Shown: positions 34,010-46,329, numbered from the stretch's first letter. The stretch is DNA of 64,000 bases from Meghimatium bilineatum (GCA_034231615.1 CM067322.1:52768456-52832455); one strand, 5' to 3'. Program-made: numbers and translations. The notes: generated by a model not told the origin, from the letters alone.

Positions 34010-34115
34010 GTAAATTGAAAACGATCCCGAAGGCAAGACATCATCAGCTGAAATCGAACCTGCAGCTATGAGAACAAAGGGAACCGATGAACCACTACTG
34101 CACTAGGTGGTCCCA
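34010..34115 (-). mobile_element. tRNA-like SINE head
   Basis: Minus strand: TAGTGCAGTAGTGGTTCATC in the A-box position and GCAGGTTCGATTTC as the B box, spaced about 35 bases apart as in a tRNA. It may be a SINE2-like head. Confidence 0.5.
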
Positions 34116-34284
34116 AAACTTTAGATAAACTTTAGTTCCTAAACTAAATAACACAATAAATCTGACTGGACACTTGGAGGTCATTGAGTTAGTTAGCAAA
34201 CACAACCCTACTGCATTCTAGGAGTAATTTCAGCTAACATAATATTCTCCTAACCAGAAACATTCGATAAATGAACATATAGGT

Positions 34285-34370
34285 CAGACGTCAAGGTTCA
34301 ATTTCGAACCCACTATGTTGCAGATACATAGCAAATGGTTTGACCACTTCACAATGTAGATCCATACTTT
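34285..34370 (-). mobile_element. tRNA-like SINE head, second
   Basis: Minus strand GTGGGTTCGAAATTGAACC holds a B-box-like element, preceded by GTGAAGTGGTCAAACCA as a possible A box. The body is not identified. Confidence 0.4.
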
Positions 34371-34429
34371 ATCTACAACACTAATATTTATTTATCTCAA
34401 CGCTAGTTACTGCATTAGCAGGGGTGCAA

Positions 34430-35657
34430 AGGGAACGCATTGCTCTAGGCGGACCCAGGGTTAACAGATAACCAAGATCCCAAATGTACCTCCACGCGGT
34501 GCACCCTGGAAACAGAAATCAGCAGCTCGAGCTGATTCTGGCCAAATCATTTGGGGATCGTGTCCGAGAATGTGGAGGTAACAGATGGAATGAGATTTGA
34601 CTGCACAAGAGACAGACAATATCTCCGACTCCACCAGCATCACCACATATAACGACACTGTCGACATAGAGTGAAGCTAGTCAGTCCAGTCCGATCATTG
34701 GAGGGGCGGCAAATGTAAAATGCACGTAAAGGTAGATGCATGACGAGAGACAAATAGATTTCATACCGAGTACAATGAAACAATGGAAGGGCAGAACAGC
34801 GCTAGAGTGCAGCGCGAACTGCAAATAGAAAGTGAAAAGTCCCTAGGAAAGGGGAACTACAAGCTCCGTCAGCTCGAGACGAGCTTCTAGTTACCTGTGT
34901 CCCTTACAGGCAGAGACCCAGACCCATTCATTGGCGATTGGTAAAGCAAGAAGACATAATCCAACTCTAATGTCGAGCCTTCCTAAACCGGAAATATGCT
35001 CGCGAAGAGAAAGGGTTCTGTACCCGATGGGCTTAGGCAAGAAAGGGACAACGATGGTAGTCCTGGCCCAACCCTACTGTCAAGGTTTCCTATACCGGAA
35101 GCACACTTGCAGAGAGAAAGGGTCCCGTACCCGATGGACTCAGGCACAAAAGGGACAACGATTTAGCCCTGGCCCAACTCTACTGTCAGGTTTTCCTACA
35201 CCGGAAATACACTTGAAGAAAGGGTTCAGTACCTGATGTCGGTGAATGACACCTCGGCTAAGAGGACGAAAGAGCCAGGGTCCAACTCCTCTGTTGAGTT
35301 CTTCCCCTTAAGGAACCAGGGGATGAGAAATGGTTCAGTACCCAATGGGCACAGACACAGCACGTCCAATTACACGAGGCAAGTTCATAGACAGTGGAAC
35401 ACCTCGTGCGAGTCAGACGAGAGCACAAATAGTCTGGGCGAAGAGTCGCCACTACGCGTGCCTGGGGACAGATATAGAGGCTGTCACAGGCTAAGGGTAG
35501 CCCACCCGAATTGTCAAGGCATACCGAAATCGGATGTGCTTGGCCTACAAGGCGCATAACGGTGACACAACGTAATCACGCTCCCGGCGAAAATCGCACG
35601 GATATCCGTGATGGTTACAATGGAGCGAACGCAAAACAAACAAACAAACAAACAAAC
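34430..35657 (+). mobile_element. GC-rich non-coding retroelement with (AAAC)n tail
   Basis: An abrupt rise in GC over about 1.2 kb ends in about six AAAC units (35634-35657). Inside, 34977-35240 holds about 2.5 tandem copies of a unit of about 115 bp (GGGTTCTGTACCCGATGGGC, AAGAAAGGGACAACGA, CCTGGCCCAACCCTACTGTC). The open frames here (34931-35236, 35236-35559) have no recognised domain and probably reflect composition. A SINE or LINE 3' UTR origin is inferred from the tail. Confidence 0.5.
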
Positions 35658-37295
35658 TGCATTAGCACATTTCATATAATTATATTTATGACCTAACTTA
35701 GACATGAAGTCAACAGTACTTTCTTCTGTCGCCCAGTCACTCATACTGAAGAATCATCTGTTTCAGGTTCGATATTTTTAGTCTTAGGTTATTTAGAGTT
35801 GAAACTCCATTTCAACAGGAGACCAAATAAATTGTTCTGCGTTACATTACCCACTTTCTTGAGGATGCTGTCTTTCTCTCACTCACATTCTCGCTTTCTC
35901 TATCTGTCTTTAGCGATCTGTCTAAAACACTGTAAATTACCAAATTTTGGCGAGTTCCATTCGCTAAAATTTGAATATGCGCGAGTTATCTTTTACAAGC
36001 CCGACATTTGTATACAGGAACCAAATTCCGTGACTTCCGAGTTAAAGAGTCACGATCTGTAATCATTTACCAGTATTACCAGCAGTTATTTCTTTGTTTT
36101 TACTCTGAACGGTCCCTGTTATAATGGTCAGTAGTTGTAGAGATGTATTGACATCTAATTCTTTCGGTCAGACACATCTGTCTTTTAAAAAAAAAGCATC
36201 TATGAAACCCTATGTCTTTCCTCTTCTATCTAGATTTGTAAACATATTGTAAGATGTAGTCTGCAACCAGGGATATTTTGTAGCAAGTGGCGGGCTGGAT
36301 CTAAAATTTTGTCATGAGATAAAGTAACTATAGTTTGTTCAATAATTCATGCTACTCAGTTGGAATTATTTTTCTCCAATACTACTTGTTAGATAGAAAA
36401 GATATTTTGGATCCAACTTGAATATCTCCATGACCCCATGAAGCTATTTGTTTGCCCTTTAACCATGTACAAATGTAACTAGATTACAACTTTTTCTCTT
36501 TAAAGTATACATTTATAAAGGCTTTGTTAATGTACGTAATGTGTCATGTTCTACAGTAAAGCCGAGTCTGTCAGACATTTCTGGTTGATGAGGGAAAAGA
36601 TGCCTTTATTTATGTATTGCTTTTTCGTTCTCCAACTTTCCATTGGCTGTAACGCAAAGCATAAATATAATGGCCAATTAAAATCACGATAAAATAAGAA
36701 GAAATCATTAGTGGTTGAATTATATTGCTGTTAAATGTAAATGCAACTATGTTTTGGTTTTTGCTTGCACTTCAATTCGACCATTTTTAAAACCATTTTT
36801 AGCTATTGAAAACAAATCACATTTTCCAGGAGTGCGAAACAGACAGTGCGAATATGTCATCCGTTTGTTGTTTATTTAGAGATTTCATTGTTATTGCTAG
36901 ATGTAACAATTTATTGTTATATGTTGGAGACATTGTCAGGAAATTTAGTGTCAGTTTCGCTGCATTTTTGGTAAGATGAGCCAATTATCCAATTTTAAAA
37001 TAATAGCTAAACGCCAGTTTACTCAAAGGCGTATCGAATATTCGACGAGATTTAATTGTTGTATCTTGTTCAGTTTTATATAATTTATATATGTAGTTAC
37101 GAATTTTATTACAATATGAGTTTGAAATGTAAATTCCGTACTATGAAAAATATGACTACATAATTGTACATTTACGTTTGAAGAGAAGCTAGAATAGCTG
37201 TTTATATTACGATATACAAAAGCATAAAAAGAGAACACAACATACTCTTGGCTTAAATAAATTGCCATTTAACCATTGGATAAAACAGGATAGTA
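35658..37295. other. no gene seen
   Basis: AT-rich. Short frames without recognised domains. Confidence 0.5.
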
Positions 37296-38460
37296 AACAT
37301 ACATATCATGAACTACAGCAAGGTCAGGAATAGGAAAACTGACGATTTCGACAAAGATGTTTTTGTACGTGAGATACTTAAAATGTTTCGTGCAAATGAT
37401 GTGGTAACACTACGTAAATTGAAAATTCGTCTGCGCAGTCATTGTGAAATTAATATTTCTAACCGCATTATGAAGTGTTGTTCGGGGCAGCGGTTTCACT
37501 TTTCGAAAATCTATTACAAGCAAGAATATAGTATGTGAGAAAACACACCTTATAGCTGCAAGATGAAAATATCCGAGAAAGATTCGTGAGCGTAGTATGG
37601 AAGGTTATGACATAGTATATCTGGATGAATCGTGGGTAAATGCTCACCTTACATTTGATAAAGAGTAGCACTCACTTGACGGAACTAAGAAAAAGGAAAT
37701 TCTAAGTAGCAAAGGTAAACGCATAATAGGTCACGCAGGCCGTAAGTTTTTCCGACCTTGCTGTCGTTCATGATTTCTATATTTACTATCCTGTTAAATC
37801 CAACGATTAAATGACAAATCAAATGATCGTGTCAGAGAGGTAGAATTTTTTTTTCAAGCACTATCTACAGATGGTAGAGATTCATTACCACACAGAAATT
37901 AATGGAACGATATTCAGGAGTTAGCTAGTGCAAACAATTCTACCCGCGATGTAATGGCAATCATGGATTCTTATGGGCAATACCTCTGTCATAACTTAGT
38001 AGCACATAAAGACAAAAGTCTCACTTCATAAACCATAAACTAAGAAATCATGGTATGGCTTGCAAAAGAAAATATGTTTTGTTTGTAGTAGTAAATTAAA
38101 ACCAGAGTTATTAGAATTTGTGAGACGGACAAAGAAAACAAAGACTTTTGTGATTAACAAAATCCTCGCTGAGCATCGTCACATTTCTCTTCGGCTACAA
38201 CCTTGTCATTCACATCTAAATCTAACTGAACTTGTGTGAACTTGAACCAAGTTGCCGCACTAAACAAGACTTTCAATCTTTGTGATATAACAAACATATC
38301 AAGCGATGTCCTCGCACAAATAGATATTGCGTACCGTTGACAAGTGTGAAGAGCATGTACTTCAAGAGGAAGAGATATATTTGCAACGAGATGGTTTGCA
38401 TTTAATCCAGCCATTAGAAGTAGTCGATCTTTTCGAGTCTTCAGAATGGAAATAAAATAG
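37296..38460 (+). pseudogene. ruined DDE transposase gene (IS630/Tc1-mariner-like)
   Basis: Plus-strand pieces in order. An N-terminal helix-turn-helix-like region: KTDDFDKDVFVREILKMFRA, then VVTLRKLKIRLRSH. Then IVYLDESWVNAHLTFDKE at 37610-37665, holding the first catalytic Asp of a DDE_3-type core (usual form VYLDETWVNA), and KGKRIIGHAGRKFF. A worn middle follows. Then ELLEFVRRTKKTKTFVINKI and LAEHRHISLRLQPCHSHLNL (38115-38230), where LRLPPYHCDLNPIE is usual, so the proline-rich catalytic motif is damaged. The end reads KCEEHVLQEEEIYLQRDGLH. Numerous stops and shifts. No terminal inverted repeats found. I recognise the family from these motifs, but the clade is uncertain. Confidence 0.75.
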
Positions 38461-39274
38461 CTGATATGCCAATCTCTGTTGTTCTCACATCGACCAATTA
38501 TCTTATAATATCACGGACTTATAAAAAAAATCAACTGGTACTTCATTGTGTTGCTTCTCACAGAGATATGTCTGGAGTCACCGTTATTTATGGAATGATC
38601 AAATACACATATTCCTCTACAACACTAATGTCACACACACAAAAAACACAAAAAAACAACACAAGACTATTCGATCGTCAACGATTAAAACTGTTTTACA
38701 TACACTCTTGAAGTAAGGATAACTATCGAACATTTCCTATTATTATTTGAAGTTGGGATACGCCATTGCATCCACAATTTTGTGTATTTCGGTAAAATAT
38801 AAAAGGTTTTTTTTTCACTTTCCAATCTACCTATCAATTTGTAAAATATGAATACCTTCAGGTCGCGCTTTGTATAAGATTAAGTGTGATATATGGCTGT
38901 TATGCATTAAGTAGTTTTCGTGAAAACTGAGTTCAAGTGATAAACATGAATTATGGAACGCACTTTAGAAGATAACTGACTGTTTTAACATTAGATAATG
39001 TATTTATGTTTATTTCGACCCCCCCCCCCAATCCTACATGAATTTAGAGTAATGTAGCCGTGGTATCCTTTTATATAATTGGATACTTCTCCGTTTCTCC
39101 AGAGAGTTGTTTTGGGACTTCCACATGTAAAGACCTCACTATATAGACATATAATCTATAAGGGGTTTGTTCTTTCACAATGTTAGAACATTAGTGAAAC
39201 CGTCAGACTTTCCGCGTGTGCGTCAGGTGACTTGAGTCATTTTTTATCTGGGGAACATAGTATTCTTTGTGTAT
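38461..39274. other. no gene seen
   Basis: AT-rich spacer. Contains a C homopolymer near 39020. Confidence 0.5.
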
Positions 39275-40585
39275 TGTCAGGGCAACGAAAAGGAAGTAAA
39301 CAACGAAGTAGATGGACACAGCATATCAAATACTGAAACTAAAAAGATCACAAATTGAAGACATCATAAGGTAATTAAGTAAAAGAAAACTGGCTAAACA
39401 ACAAGGTTTTCTCTAGAGTCTAGTACATCTAGTAAAATCTAGTAGAATCTAGTAAAATCTAGTAGAATCTGGTACATCTAGTAAAATCTAGTAAATCTAG
39501 TAGAATCTAGTAGAATCTAGTACATCTAGTAAAATCTAGTAGAATCTAGTAAAATCTAGTAGAATCTAGTACATCTAGTAAAATCTAGTAGAATCTAGTA
39601 GAATCTAGTAGAATCTAGTACATCTAGTAAAATCTAGTAAATCTAGTAGAATCTAGTAGAATCTAGTACATCTAGTAAAATCTAGTAAATCTAGTAGAAT
39701 CTGGTACATCTAGTAAAATCTAGTAAATCTAGTAGAATCTGGTACATCTAGCGATTATGCTAGATGTACCAGATTCTACTAGATGTAGGACACTACTAGA
39801 TTTTTTTAGATGTACTAGATTTTACTAGATGTACTATATTCAAGATTCTATTACTATATACTAGATTCTATTAGGTGTACTAGATTCTAGATGTACTAGA
39901 TTCTACTATATGTACTTGATTATGCTAGATGTACTAGATTCTACTTGGTGTACTAGATTCTATATGTACTAGATTCTATTAGATGTACTAGATTATGGTA
40001 AATGTACCAGATTCTACTAGATGTACTAGATTCTACTAGGTGTGATATATTATAGATGTACCAGATTCTACTAGATGTACTAGATTCTACTTGGTGTACT
40101 AGATTCTAGATGTACTAGATTCTAGATGTACTAGATTCTACTAGATGTGCTAGATTCTAGATGTACCAGATTCTATTAGATGTACTAGATTCTACTAGGT
40201 GTGATAGATTCTACTTGGTGTACTAGATTCTAGATGTACTATATTCTACTAGATGTGCTAGATTCTAGATGTACCAGATTCTATTAGATGTACTAGATTC
40301 TATTAGATGTACCAGATTCTATTAGATGTACTAGATTATGGTAGATGTACCAGATTCTACTAGATGTACTAGATTCTACTAGATGTGATAGATTCTAGAT
40401 GTACTAGATTCTACTAGATATACTTAGATTCTAGATGTACTAGACTCTAGAAACCTTCTTGTTTAGCCAGTTTTCTTTTACTTAGTTATCTTATGATGTC
40501 TTCAATTTGCGATCGTTTTAGTTTCAGTATTTGATATGTTGTGTCCATCTACTTCGTTGTTTACTTCCTTTTCGTACCCTGACAT
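39275..40585. repeat. 1.3-kb foldback palindrome with tandem-repeat arms
   Basis: The outer arms 39275-39420 and 40440-40585 are near-perfect inverted copies (for example AGTAGATGGACACAGCATAT against its complement). Inside, 39415-39751 is a tandem array of about 10-21 bp (AATCTAGTACATCTAGTAGA) in one orientation. 39760-40450 is the same array inverted and longer. The centre is CGATTATG at 39752-39759, with perfect 21-bp inverted arms on either side. The outer arms encode a worn LINE C-terminal piece (SRWTQHIKY). Confidence 0.95.
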
Positions 40586-40795
40586 CATACTCTCCATTAT
40601 AGTCTTTTCTAGGCTGTGGTGTTTATTGATATGGTCAAAATATTGGAATTTTCTAGTCTAGGCAAAAAGAGTCTTGGCAAATAGAGTCTAATAAAATAGG
40701 GTCTAGAAAATTACAATATATTTGACCATATCAAATAGCATCACAGCCTAGATAATACGACAGCCTAAAAAAAGACCCTAATGGAGGATATGATG
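40583..40795. repeat. second inverted repeat, adjoining the foldback
   Basis: Arms 40583-40656 and 40703-40795 are inverted copies with small differences (GATATGGTCAAAATATTG against its complement, both ending in TTTTCTAG). The spacer holds TCTAG-rich phrases. Confidence 0.85.
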
Positions 40796-40975
40796 CAAGA
40801 GCAACGGAAAACGAGGTAAACAATCTATAAGATGGTCATGAGATATCCAAGAATGCTTGAACATGATACTCGAAAAATAGGAAGATGGCAGGAGTTTCAA
40901 ACGACTGTGATAACTGCTACACACGCCCAGGATATGCTACCTGATGATGATGATGCTGATTATTCTGCAAACACA
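40796..40975 (+). mobile_element. LINE 3' end (LINE-G)
   Basis: Starts with GCAACGGAAAACGAGGTAAA, related to the foldback outer arm, and encodes LEHDTRKIGRWQEFQTTVIT and ATHAQDMLPDDDDAD, a typical LINE C-terminal end followed by a GAT-repeat. Confidence 0.75.
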
Positions 40976-41047
40976 ATAGCTATGCTGGTATATTGAATAC
41001 AAATCCGTCATGTAGATACGAATATGTTTTCACACTCATGCATATTG

Positions 41048-41240
41048 ATAGGACGTAGTCAGGAGAACAGAATACCATGTATTATAGCTTACAGATTGGA
41101 TGTGGCATCTGCTCATTTCTTTACGACACATACGACTTGGGCATGATTTAGAATAACTTTGACATATGAGATGAACATCACTCTCCACCACTAAAACAAC
41201 TCTCTAGTCACCTCTTGCAATATGCATAACAGGTTCATGA
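41048..41240 (-). mobile_element. SINE3, diverged copy
   Basis: Shares GACGTAGTCAGGAGAACAGA, the GCATCTGC and ACACATACGACTTGGGCATG blocks, and CTAGTCACCTCTTGCAATATG with other SINE3 copies. Confidence 0.65.
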
Positions 41241-41277
41241 CCGTCTCAAATAAAAACCTTTCAACTGAATTAATTAG

Positions 41278-41414
41278 GAACCCATTCGTTACGTTTATGA
41301 TTATTGTTTGACTTTCTCTTGATCACTATTTACATACTTGGAATCGCATGCCAAAAATATTCAAGGCGACTTCAAGTATATAATTAGTGACCAATCGAAT
41401 TCCCAACAAGGACC
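41278..41414. mobile_element. palindromic MITE, diverged
   Basis: The left arm CCCATTCGTTACGTTTATGA, ATTGTTTGACTTTC and TACATACTTGGAATCGCATG matches the MITEs at 52625 and 53003. The right arm is partly deleted and ends in a C run. Confidence 0.7.
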
Positions 41415-41559
41415 CCCCCCCCCACAAATCGAATTCCCAACAAGGACCCACCGTCCGGTGACGTGCCATTTCTAGATAACATGTCTTATTGGAGACGGTC
41501 GTGGCAGGTCACAGTGCCGTCATTCACGCCGCTCCTTGTTAAATCCATGTAATACACCG

Positions 41560-42660
41560 GTAAAAACCCAATGAATATTGATTTTATAGATCAGGAGAAA
41601 GCTTTCGACCGAATAAATAGAGAACTATTCTGGAGTATTCTAGAAAAGTATGGAATAAAAGAACCATTATTAGACTGTGTAAGAGCCATATACAAAGATA
41701 GTGAAAGTGCAGTTAGAACAAATGTAGGACTTACAAAGTGGTTTTAAATAACACCAGGAGTTAATGGTGTGTCTTATCAACATTATTGTTTATCATTTAT
41801 ATGTATAATATTATAAAAGCAGTAGGAACACTACCATAAGCTTACAATCCAAATGGCATAACTGAACTACTCTTTGCTTGACGATCAGTGCCTACTCCAC
41901 AGTTCAAGTGAAGAGCTTCATCACATAACCCGACTCAACGAAAGCTGCCACAATCTGAACATGAAGATAAACACAGAAACGACAGAAGTAATGTCTATAG
42001 ACAGAAAACCCAATACAATCAACATTAAAATAAATGATCAATTACTGAAACAAGTGCTGGAATTTAAATATCTAGGGAGTATTTTTACAGCCGATGGAAG
42101 AATAAACAGAGAGCTCGAGACAAGAATTTAAAAAATGCCAACTACATAAATTATGAACTTACACAAATTTGAAACGCAAATCTATCCCAATGGAAACGAA
42201 AAGGCAAATCATAAATTCAATATTCATTCCAACATTATGTTTTCAATGTCAGACGTGTGGACACTAACCAAAGAACAAGATAGAAAGCTTACTACGTGTG
42301 AAATGAGATGTCCAAGAAAAGCAGCAGAGCAAAAAGAGATCACGTGAGAAATGAGGAGATTACAAGAACTGTTGGAACAACAGTGGTCAAATAATTTGAA
42401 AAATAGAAATAAAAAAGGTTGGCCACTTAACGAGCATGAACCCTTATACTGGCCAGCTTCAAGAGCATACAATATGAAAATGTAAACAGCAAGATATAGA
42501 GGAAAACCAAGATGAACGTGGATTGAAGGAGTTACCAACATTCTGATACGGCACAGTAGTACTGCATATCAAGCGACGAGACGTGCAATAGCCCACAAAC
42601 CGATCGTCATTCAACCTTGCAGCGCCTCACAGCATAAGCAGAGAAAAGACAACAGCTAGA
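41560..42660 (+). mobile_element. LINE-B reverse transcriptase, decayed
   Basis: Encodes FIDQEKAFDRINRELFWSIL, IKEPLLDCVRAIYKDSESAV, a broken GVRQGC region, LDDQCLLHSSSEELHHITRL (the ADD box lost to LLD by mutation), then KINTETTEVMSI and EFKYLGSIFTADGRINRELE. The C-terminal region follows in broken frames (RAYNMKM, YQATRRAIAHKPIVIQPCSA). The end matches the reverse copy at 56640. No tail is preserved. Confidence 0.9.
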
Positions 42661-43332
42661 TATTACACAAGGGTGTAGAAGGCAATCTGCAGCGTATGAA
42701 ATGAACTTTATTATAAAGAAAGCGGGACTGTATATAACGGCGCAAATGATACAATTTAATTGAAGAAATCATTTGAAAAAAACGACATATGTTGCATATA
42801 TTAAGCAACACATACATTCAAACTAATGGTCAACACAGAACAAAGAAATCCGAAACATCAATGCATTGCGGAAAAGAGAAGACTCTAGAAACACTAACAC
42901 AAAAAAAATCAATAGACATTCGTGTAACTTGCTCTTGATGGAATTCACAATAATTAACCGGCAATTTTCTTGTCCAGAAAGGAAACATTTCCTTCTATAA
43001 TCATCATGAGATCGGGAAAGCAATTTTCTCAATGAGTTTGAATAATTCATTTTTGAACCTTATAATCTCAATCATCACTGTTGTGACAGCATCAATAGTA
43101 GAATTTTGATTTTTTATTGTTTCCGCAAAAGCACATTGTACTTTTAAGTGCTTTTTTAGTTTCATAATTTCTAGCAGTCAGGCGCCGTGACTGAGAGATT
43201 GTGAGATTGTTCATAACAATCCCTCTCATAATCCCAATATATCGGGTTCCAAATAAATTATATACAATTCTCATGCCGAATATGGATGTGTTGGGCCATT
43301 GTCGCAAATAAACCGGCGACAAAGCATTTCCA
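42661..43332. other. no gene seen
   Basis: AT-rich spacer. Confidence 0.5.
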
Positions 43333-43424
43333 TTCTCTGGACTACACCCTGTTGGAAATCTAGTAGGATCATGGTCCTGCTACAAGGGAGATCCAGCGGG
43401 AGTTTGAGAATGAACGCTGAAGAA
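43333..43424 (+). mobile_element. SINE3 3' end with AAG tail
   Basis: TTCTCTGGACTACACCCTGT and GAGTTTGAGAATGAACGCTG followed by AAGAAGAAG match the 3' end of SINE3. Confidence 0.75.
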
Positions 43425-43611
43425 GAAGGATATACGGTTTGTCATGCGAACCATTTAAATAGCAATTACAGCTTATTTACACGAATATTGTCTTGATAAT
43501 CACTACTCACTATCAATCTTAATCACTATAATCAAAATTACTGCGTTCGTGGCTGCATAAAATAATGTATCCAGTAAATAGTGTTTCTAAGAATGACAGA
43601 TTAAAAAGATG
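43425..43611. other. no gene seen
   Basis: AT-rich spacer. Confidence 0.5.
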
Positions 43612-43855
43612 AAAACGTCTAGAGGATTGACTTCGTTGTACTCAGTTTATTCTAACTGTACTCCACCCCTCTCAACAAAGTGGCACGCTTCTTACCAAGA
43701 ATACTACACGTATCAAGTAATTCCGTAGCTTCAAGTGATAATTCACAGGGATTTCTAGAAAAATTCACCGTGTAAACAAAACGGGATTCGAACTCACTAC
43801 CCCGTGAACACAAAACGAACGACAACCACTATGCTACGTAATTCTATTCTAGGAA
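43612..43855 (-). mobile_element. SINE2, best copy with tRNA-like head
   Basis: On the minus strand the A-box region is TAGCATAGTGGTTGTCG and the B box is GAGTTCGAATCCCG, spaced as in a tRNA gene. The SINE2 body follows (CACTTGAAGCTACGGAATTA, GAAGTCAATCCTCTAGACG). Three other fragments in the window share the body. Confidence 0.85.
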
Positions 43856-44149
43856 TGACTAACTAATAATGTCTTTATTATTACAGTTCTATGAGACAAG
43901 CTTATTAGGCGTAAATTTTCTTGTATGTATCCAGTTTTCTTTAGTACCACATTTCTGTGAGACAACCTTATTGTCGGCAAGGATTCCTTATCGACGCCCT
44001 TGACAAGTGAAAATTAAACACTAAATGAAATCATTTCGGTTGTGATGCCCCTGGGGTTTACTGTGAGGCGGCTACCCTGGTCCCCTTATTTAGTTTCATC
44101 CCTGCTCCAAATTACCGTATACTCAATGTTCAGCGTTTCGGACGTATTC
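43856..44149. other. no gene seen
   Basis: Spacer with a two-copy GAGACAAGCTTATT-like phrase near 43893 and 43958. Confidence 0.5.
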
Positions 44150-44410
44150 AGACTGAAGGTGTGCGCATAACCCTTGGGTGTACGCGTGATATTCATATTG
44201 TTTCAGGCTGAAGGTGTGTGCATAACCCTTGAATGTACGAGTGATATTCATATTGTTTCAGACTGAAGGTGTGCGCATAACCCTTGAATGTACGAGTGAT
44301 ATTCATATTGTTTAAGACTGAAGGTGTGCGCATAACTCTTGGATGTACGCGTGATATTCAGACTGAAGGTGTGCTCATAACTCTTGGATGTGCGAGTGAT
44401 ATTCATATTG
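44150..44410. repeat. minisatellite, 54-bp unit
   Basis: About five units: AGACTGAAGGTGTGCGCATA, ACCCTTGAATGTACGAGTGA, TATTCATATTGTTT. One unit lacks about 15 bp. Confidence 0.95.
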
Positions 44411-44640
44411 TTATGGTTAAATATATGCTGGTATTAATATCTATGACATCAGATATGCACTGTCATGAATCAATTACTATATGAGATCTACTACTGACAT
44501 TAGTCAATTACTATATGAGATCTACTACTGACACTCTTACTTTGGAAGCGTAACTGATATTAAAGTATCAACGATGTCTGCTCTGTATGGAAAGTGCAAA
44601 GAAAATGATAGCTAAGATCACAGATGTTGAAGTCGTATTT

Positions 44641-44880
44641 CTTCTTCTTCTTTTTGTGCTTTCGTTGTCAAGCATATATACATCAATGTGTATCCCGGAG
44701 AACAAAATGTGTTGTGGCATTGTTCACAGCTGAAATTTCTGCGCCTTTCTGCACGACATCTTACTTCAACATGGCCACTTAGTCACTTTGACTCTCTATG
44801 GGTTGGGACAGCCAACCCCACTCCCGAAACCTTCTCTGTTAACTTTTACAGCATGCGTGGTATGTCACAGTTCTTCAATT
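44641..44880 (-). mobile_element. SINE3 copy
   Basis: Starts with the CTTCTTCTT tail complement and shares AGAACAAAATGTGTTGTGGC, TGCGCCTTTCTGCACGACAT, ATGGGTTGGGACAGCCAACC and AGCATGCGTGG blocks. Confidence 0.8.
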
Positions 44881-45344
44881 ATTTCGGCATACGTTGTATA
44901 CCACATGTCTGCAATTATTAATCATTCATGGTTCTAGCACACACATGAATATAATTATATGTATGTAACCTGTTAAAATTGATGAAAATAGGACGAGTCT
45001 GGTAGAAACATTGTTATTTGTCGATTGTATTTCGCGTGAAACTTTCGTTTAAAAAGCAACAACAACAAAACAAACTAAATGTGGTTCTTTCTTTCAAGAA
45101 AATTGGAAATATTTCTAAAACATCAGTGGCAACCTTGCTGTTTAATATTGTCACAAGCTGAACAGAATGGATGTAATGTTTTTTCTGCATTAAAGATCAT
45201 CAGAAGGAGTGATGATCATAGACTCGCTTAATCACTACGCATAGAACGATATACAAATAAAACAACTAACAAACAGCTAGTTATTTTTCTCTTTCTCATC
45301 CGCAAGCAAAAATACCGGAGACTGGTAGAAATTGATATTCTCCT
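44881..45344. other. no gene seen
   Basis: AT-rich spacer with an imperfect AAC/AAAC run near 45055-45075. Confidence 0.5.
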
Positions 45345-45600
45345 TTTAAATTCCTTTTCTAACTCCTGCAAATTAGGGCCATGTACGTTGGAAATGGAAT
45401 GTATTGTGTCATGGCTTATAGTTTGGCTGCGATAACTTCGCCTTTCGGTCTGATAGTTCCGTAATCAGCATGACTTTTTAGTCACATTACAGAAGAGCCA
45501 ATTCCACCAGAAGTACCTCTTTAGTCGCTTAATAATACATGCGCAAAATATGACAGTTTTACTAGTATTTACCTCCCCCCTTTCGAATATCTGCAACATC
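45345..45600 (-). mobile_element. SINE3 copy, diverged
   Basis: Shares ATGGAATGTATTGTGTCATG, TTCGCCTTTCGGTCTGA and CTCCCCCCTTTCG blocks with SINE3. Confidence 0.7.
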
Positions 45601-46329
45601 GAAACGAGAATGTGTTTAACTGTGTGCCTCTTTTAAATTGCTAAACCGAGACTTAGACCCGTCTGCCGTGCTGGTAGTCCGACAAAACTTATATTTCAAG
45701 ACGGAATAAAAACAGGACTGAACACCCTTCAAAGATAAAAAGTTAAAAATGGTGGATACACGATGACGGCGAAAGAAGTTATGTGTGAGACAGTGGACAG
45801 TTCACTGTCCTATGGTAGCCACTGTTTTTCTTCAATTTTAAATAAGGAACCATGAGTTAAAGGACATAAAATAATAAGGTCATCAAAAGGTAGTTTCAGA
45901 ACGGACTTAAAGGATGACAGATGTTTTCAGGATAGTTCTTAGCGATGAAATTACATAAAATTAGTCAGGAAACAGCGAACTAAAGTGTTGATGTAGCGGA
46001 CGCTCACCTCCGGACAGATACTACCCTGACATAGGGAAATGAGAAAGAAAGAAATGATAATTATCACTTGCGACAGATGGCAAGTCCTGATTTTCTAAAT
46101 TACACCCTTGACTGCCTCTTCCTGTTTGTCCAACTCAACCGTTTTGCTTTTCAGAAATCACATTAGGCATTTGTATTTTGCCATGGTTCTATCAGTCGCA
46201 CCACTAAAACTATTTCTTCCATTATTTTCTCATGTCAGAGCCATATTAAAAGAAAAGTTTATGTCCGTTGTAACAATTGTAGCAGTAGTACAACATGTTT
46301 TAGTAACATTTATAACATTTTTTACATTT
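45601..46329. other. no gene seen
   Basis: CTATGGTAGCCACTGT at 45813-45828 recurs at 51579-51594, with related flanks, so a diverged dispersed repeat is likely. Confidence 0.45.

Noticed and set aside
35236-35559. 107-codon frame in the GC-rich block
   Set aside because: An open frame of similar length exists on the other strand and no domain is seen; high GC lowers stop frequency.
43785-43850. Functional tRNA gene
   Set aside because: A and B boxes are present, but it is the head of SINE2, with the SINE body attached and no well-paired acceptor stem.
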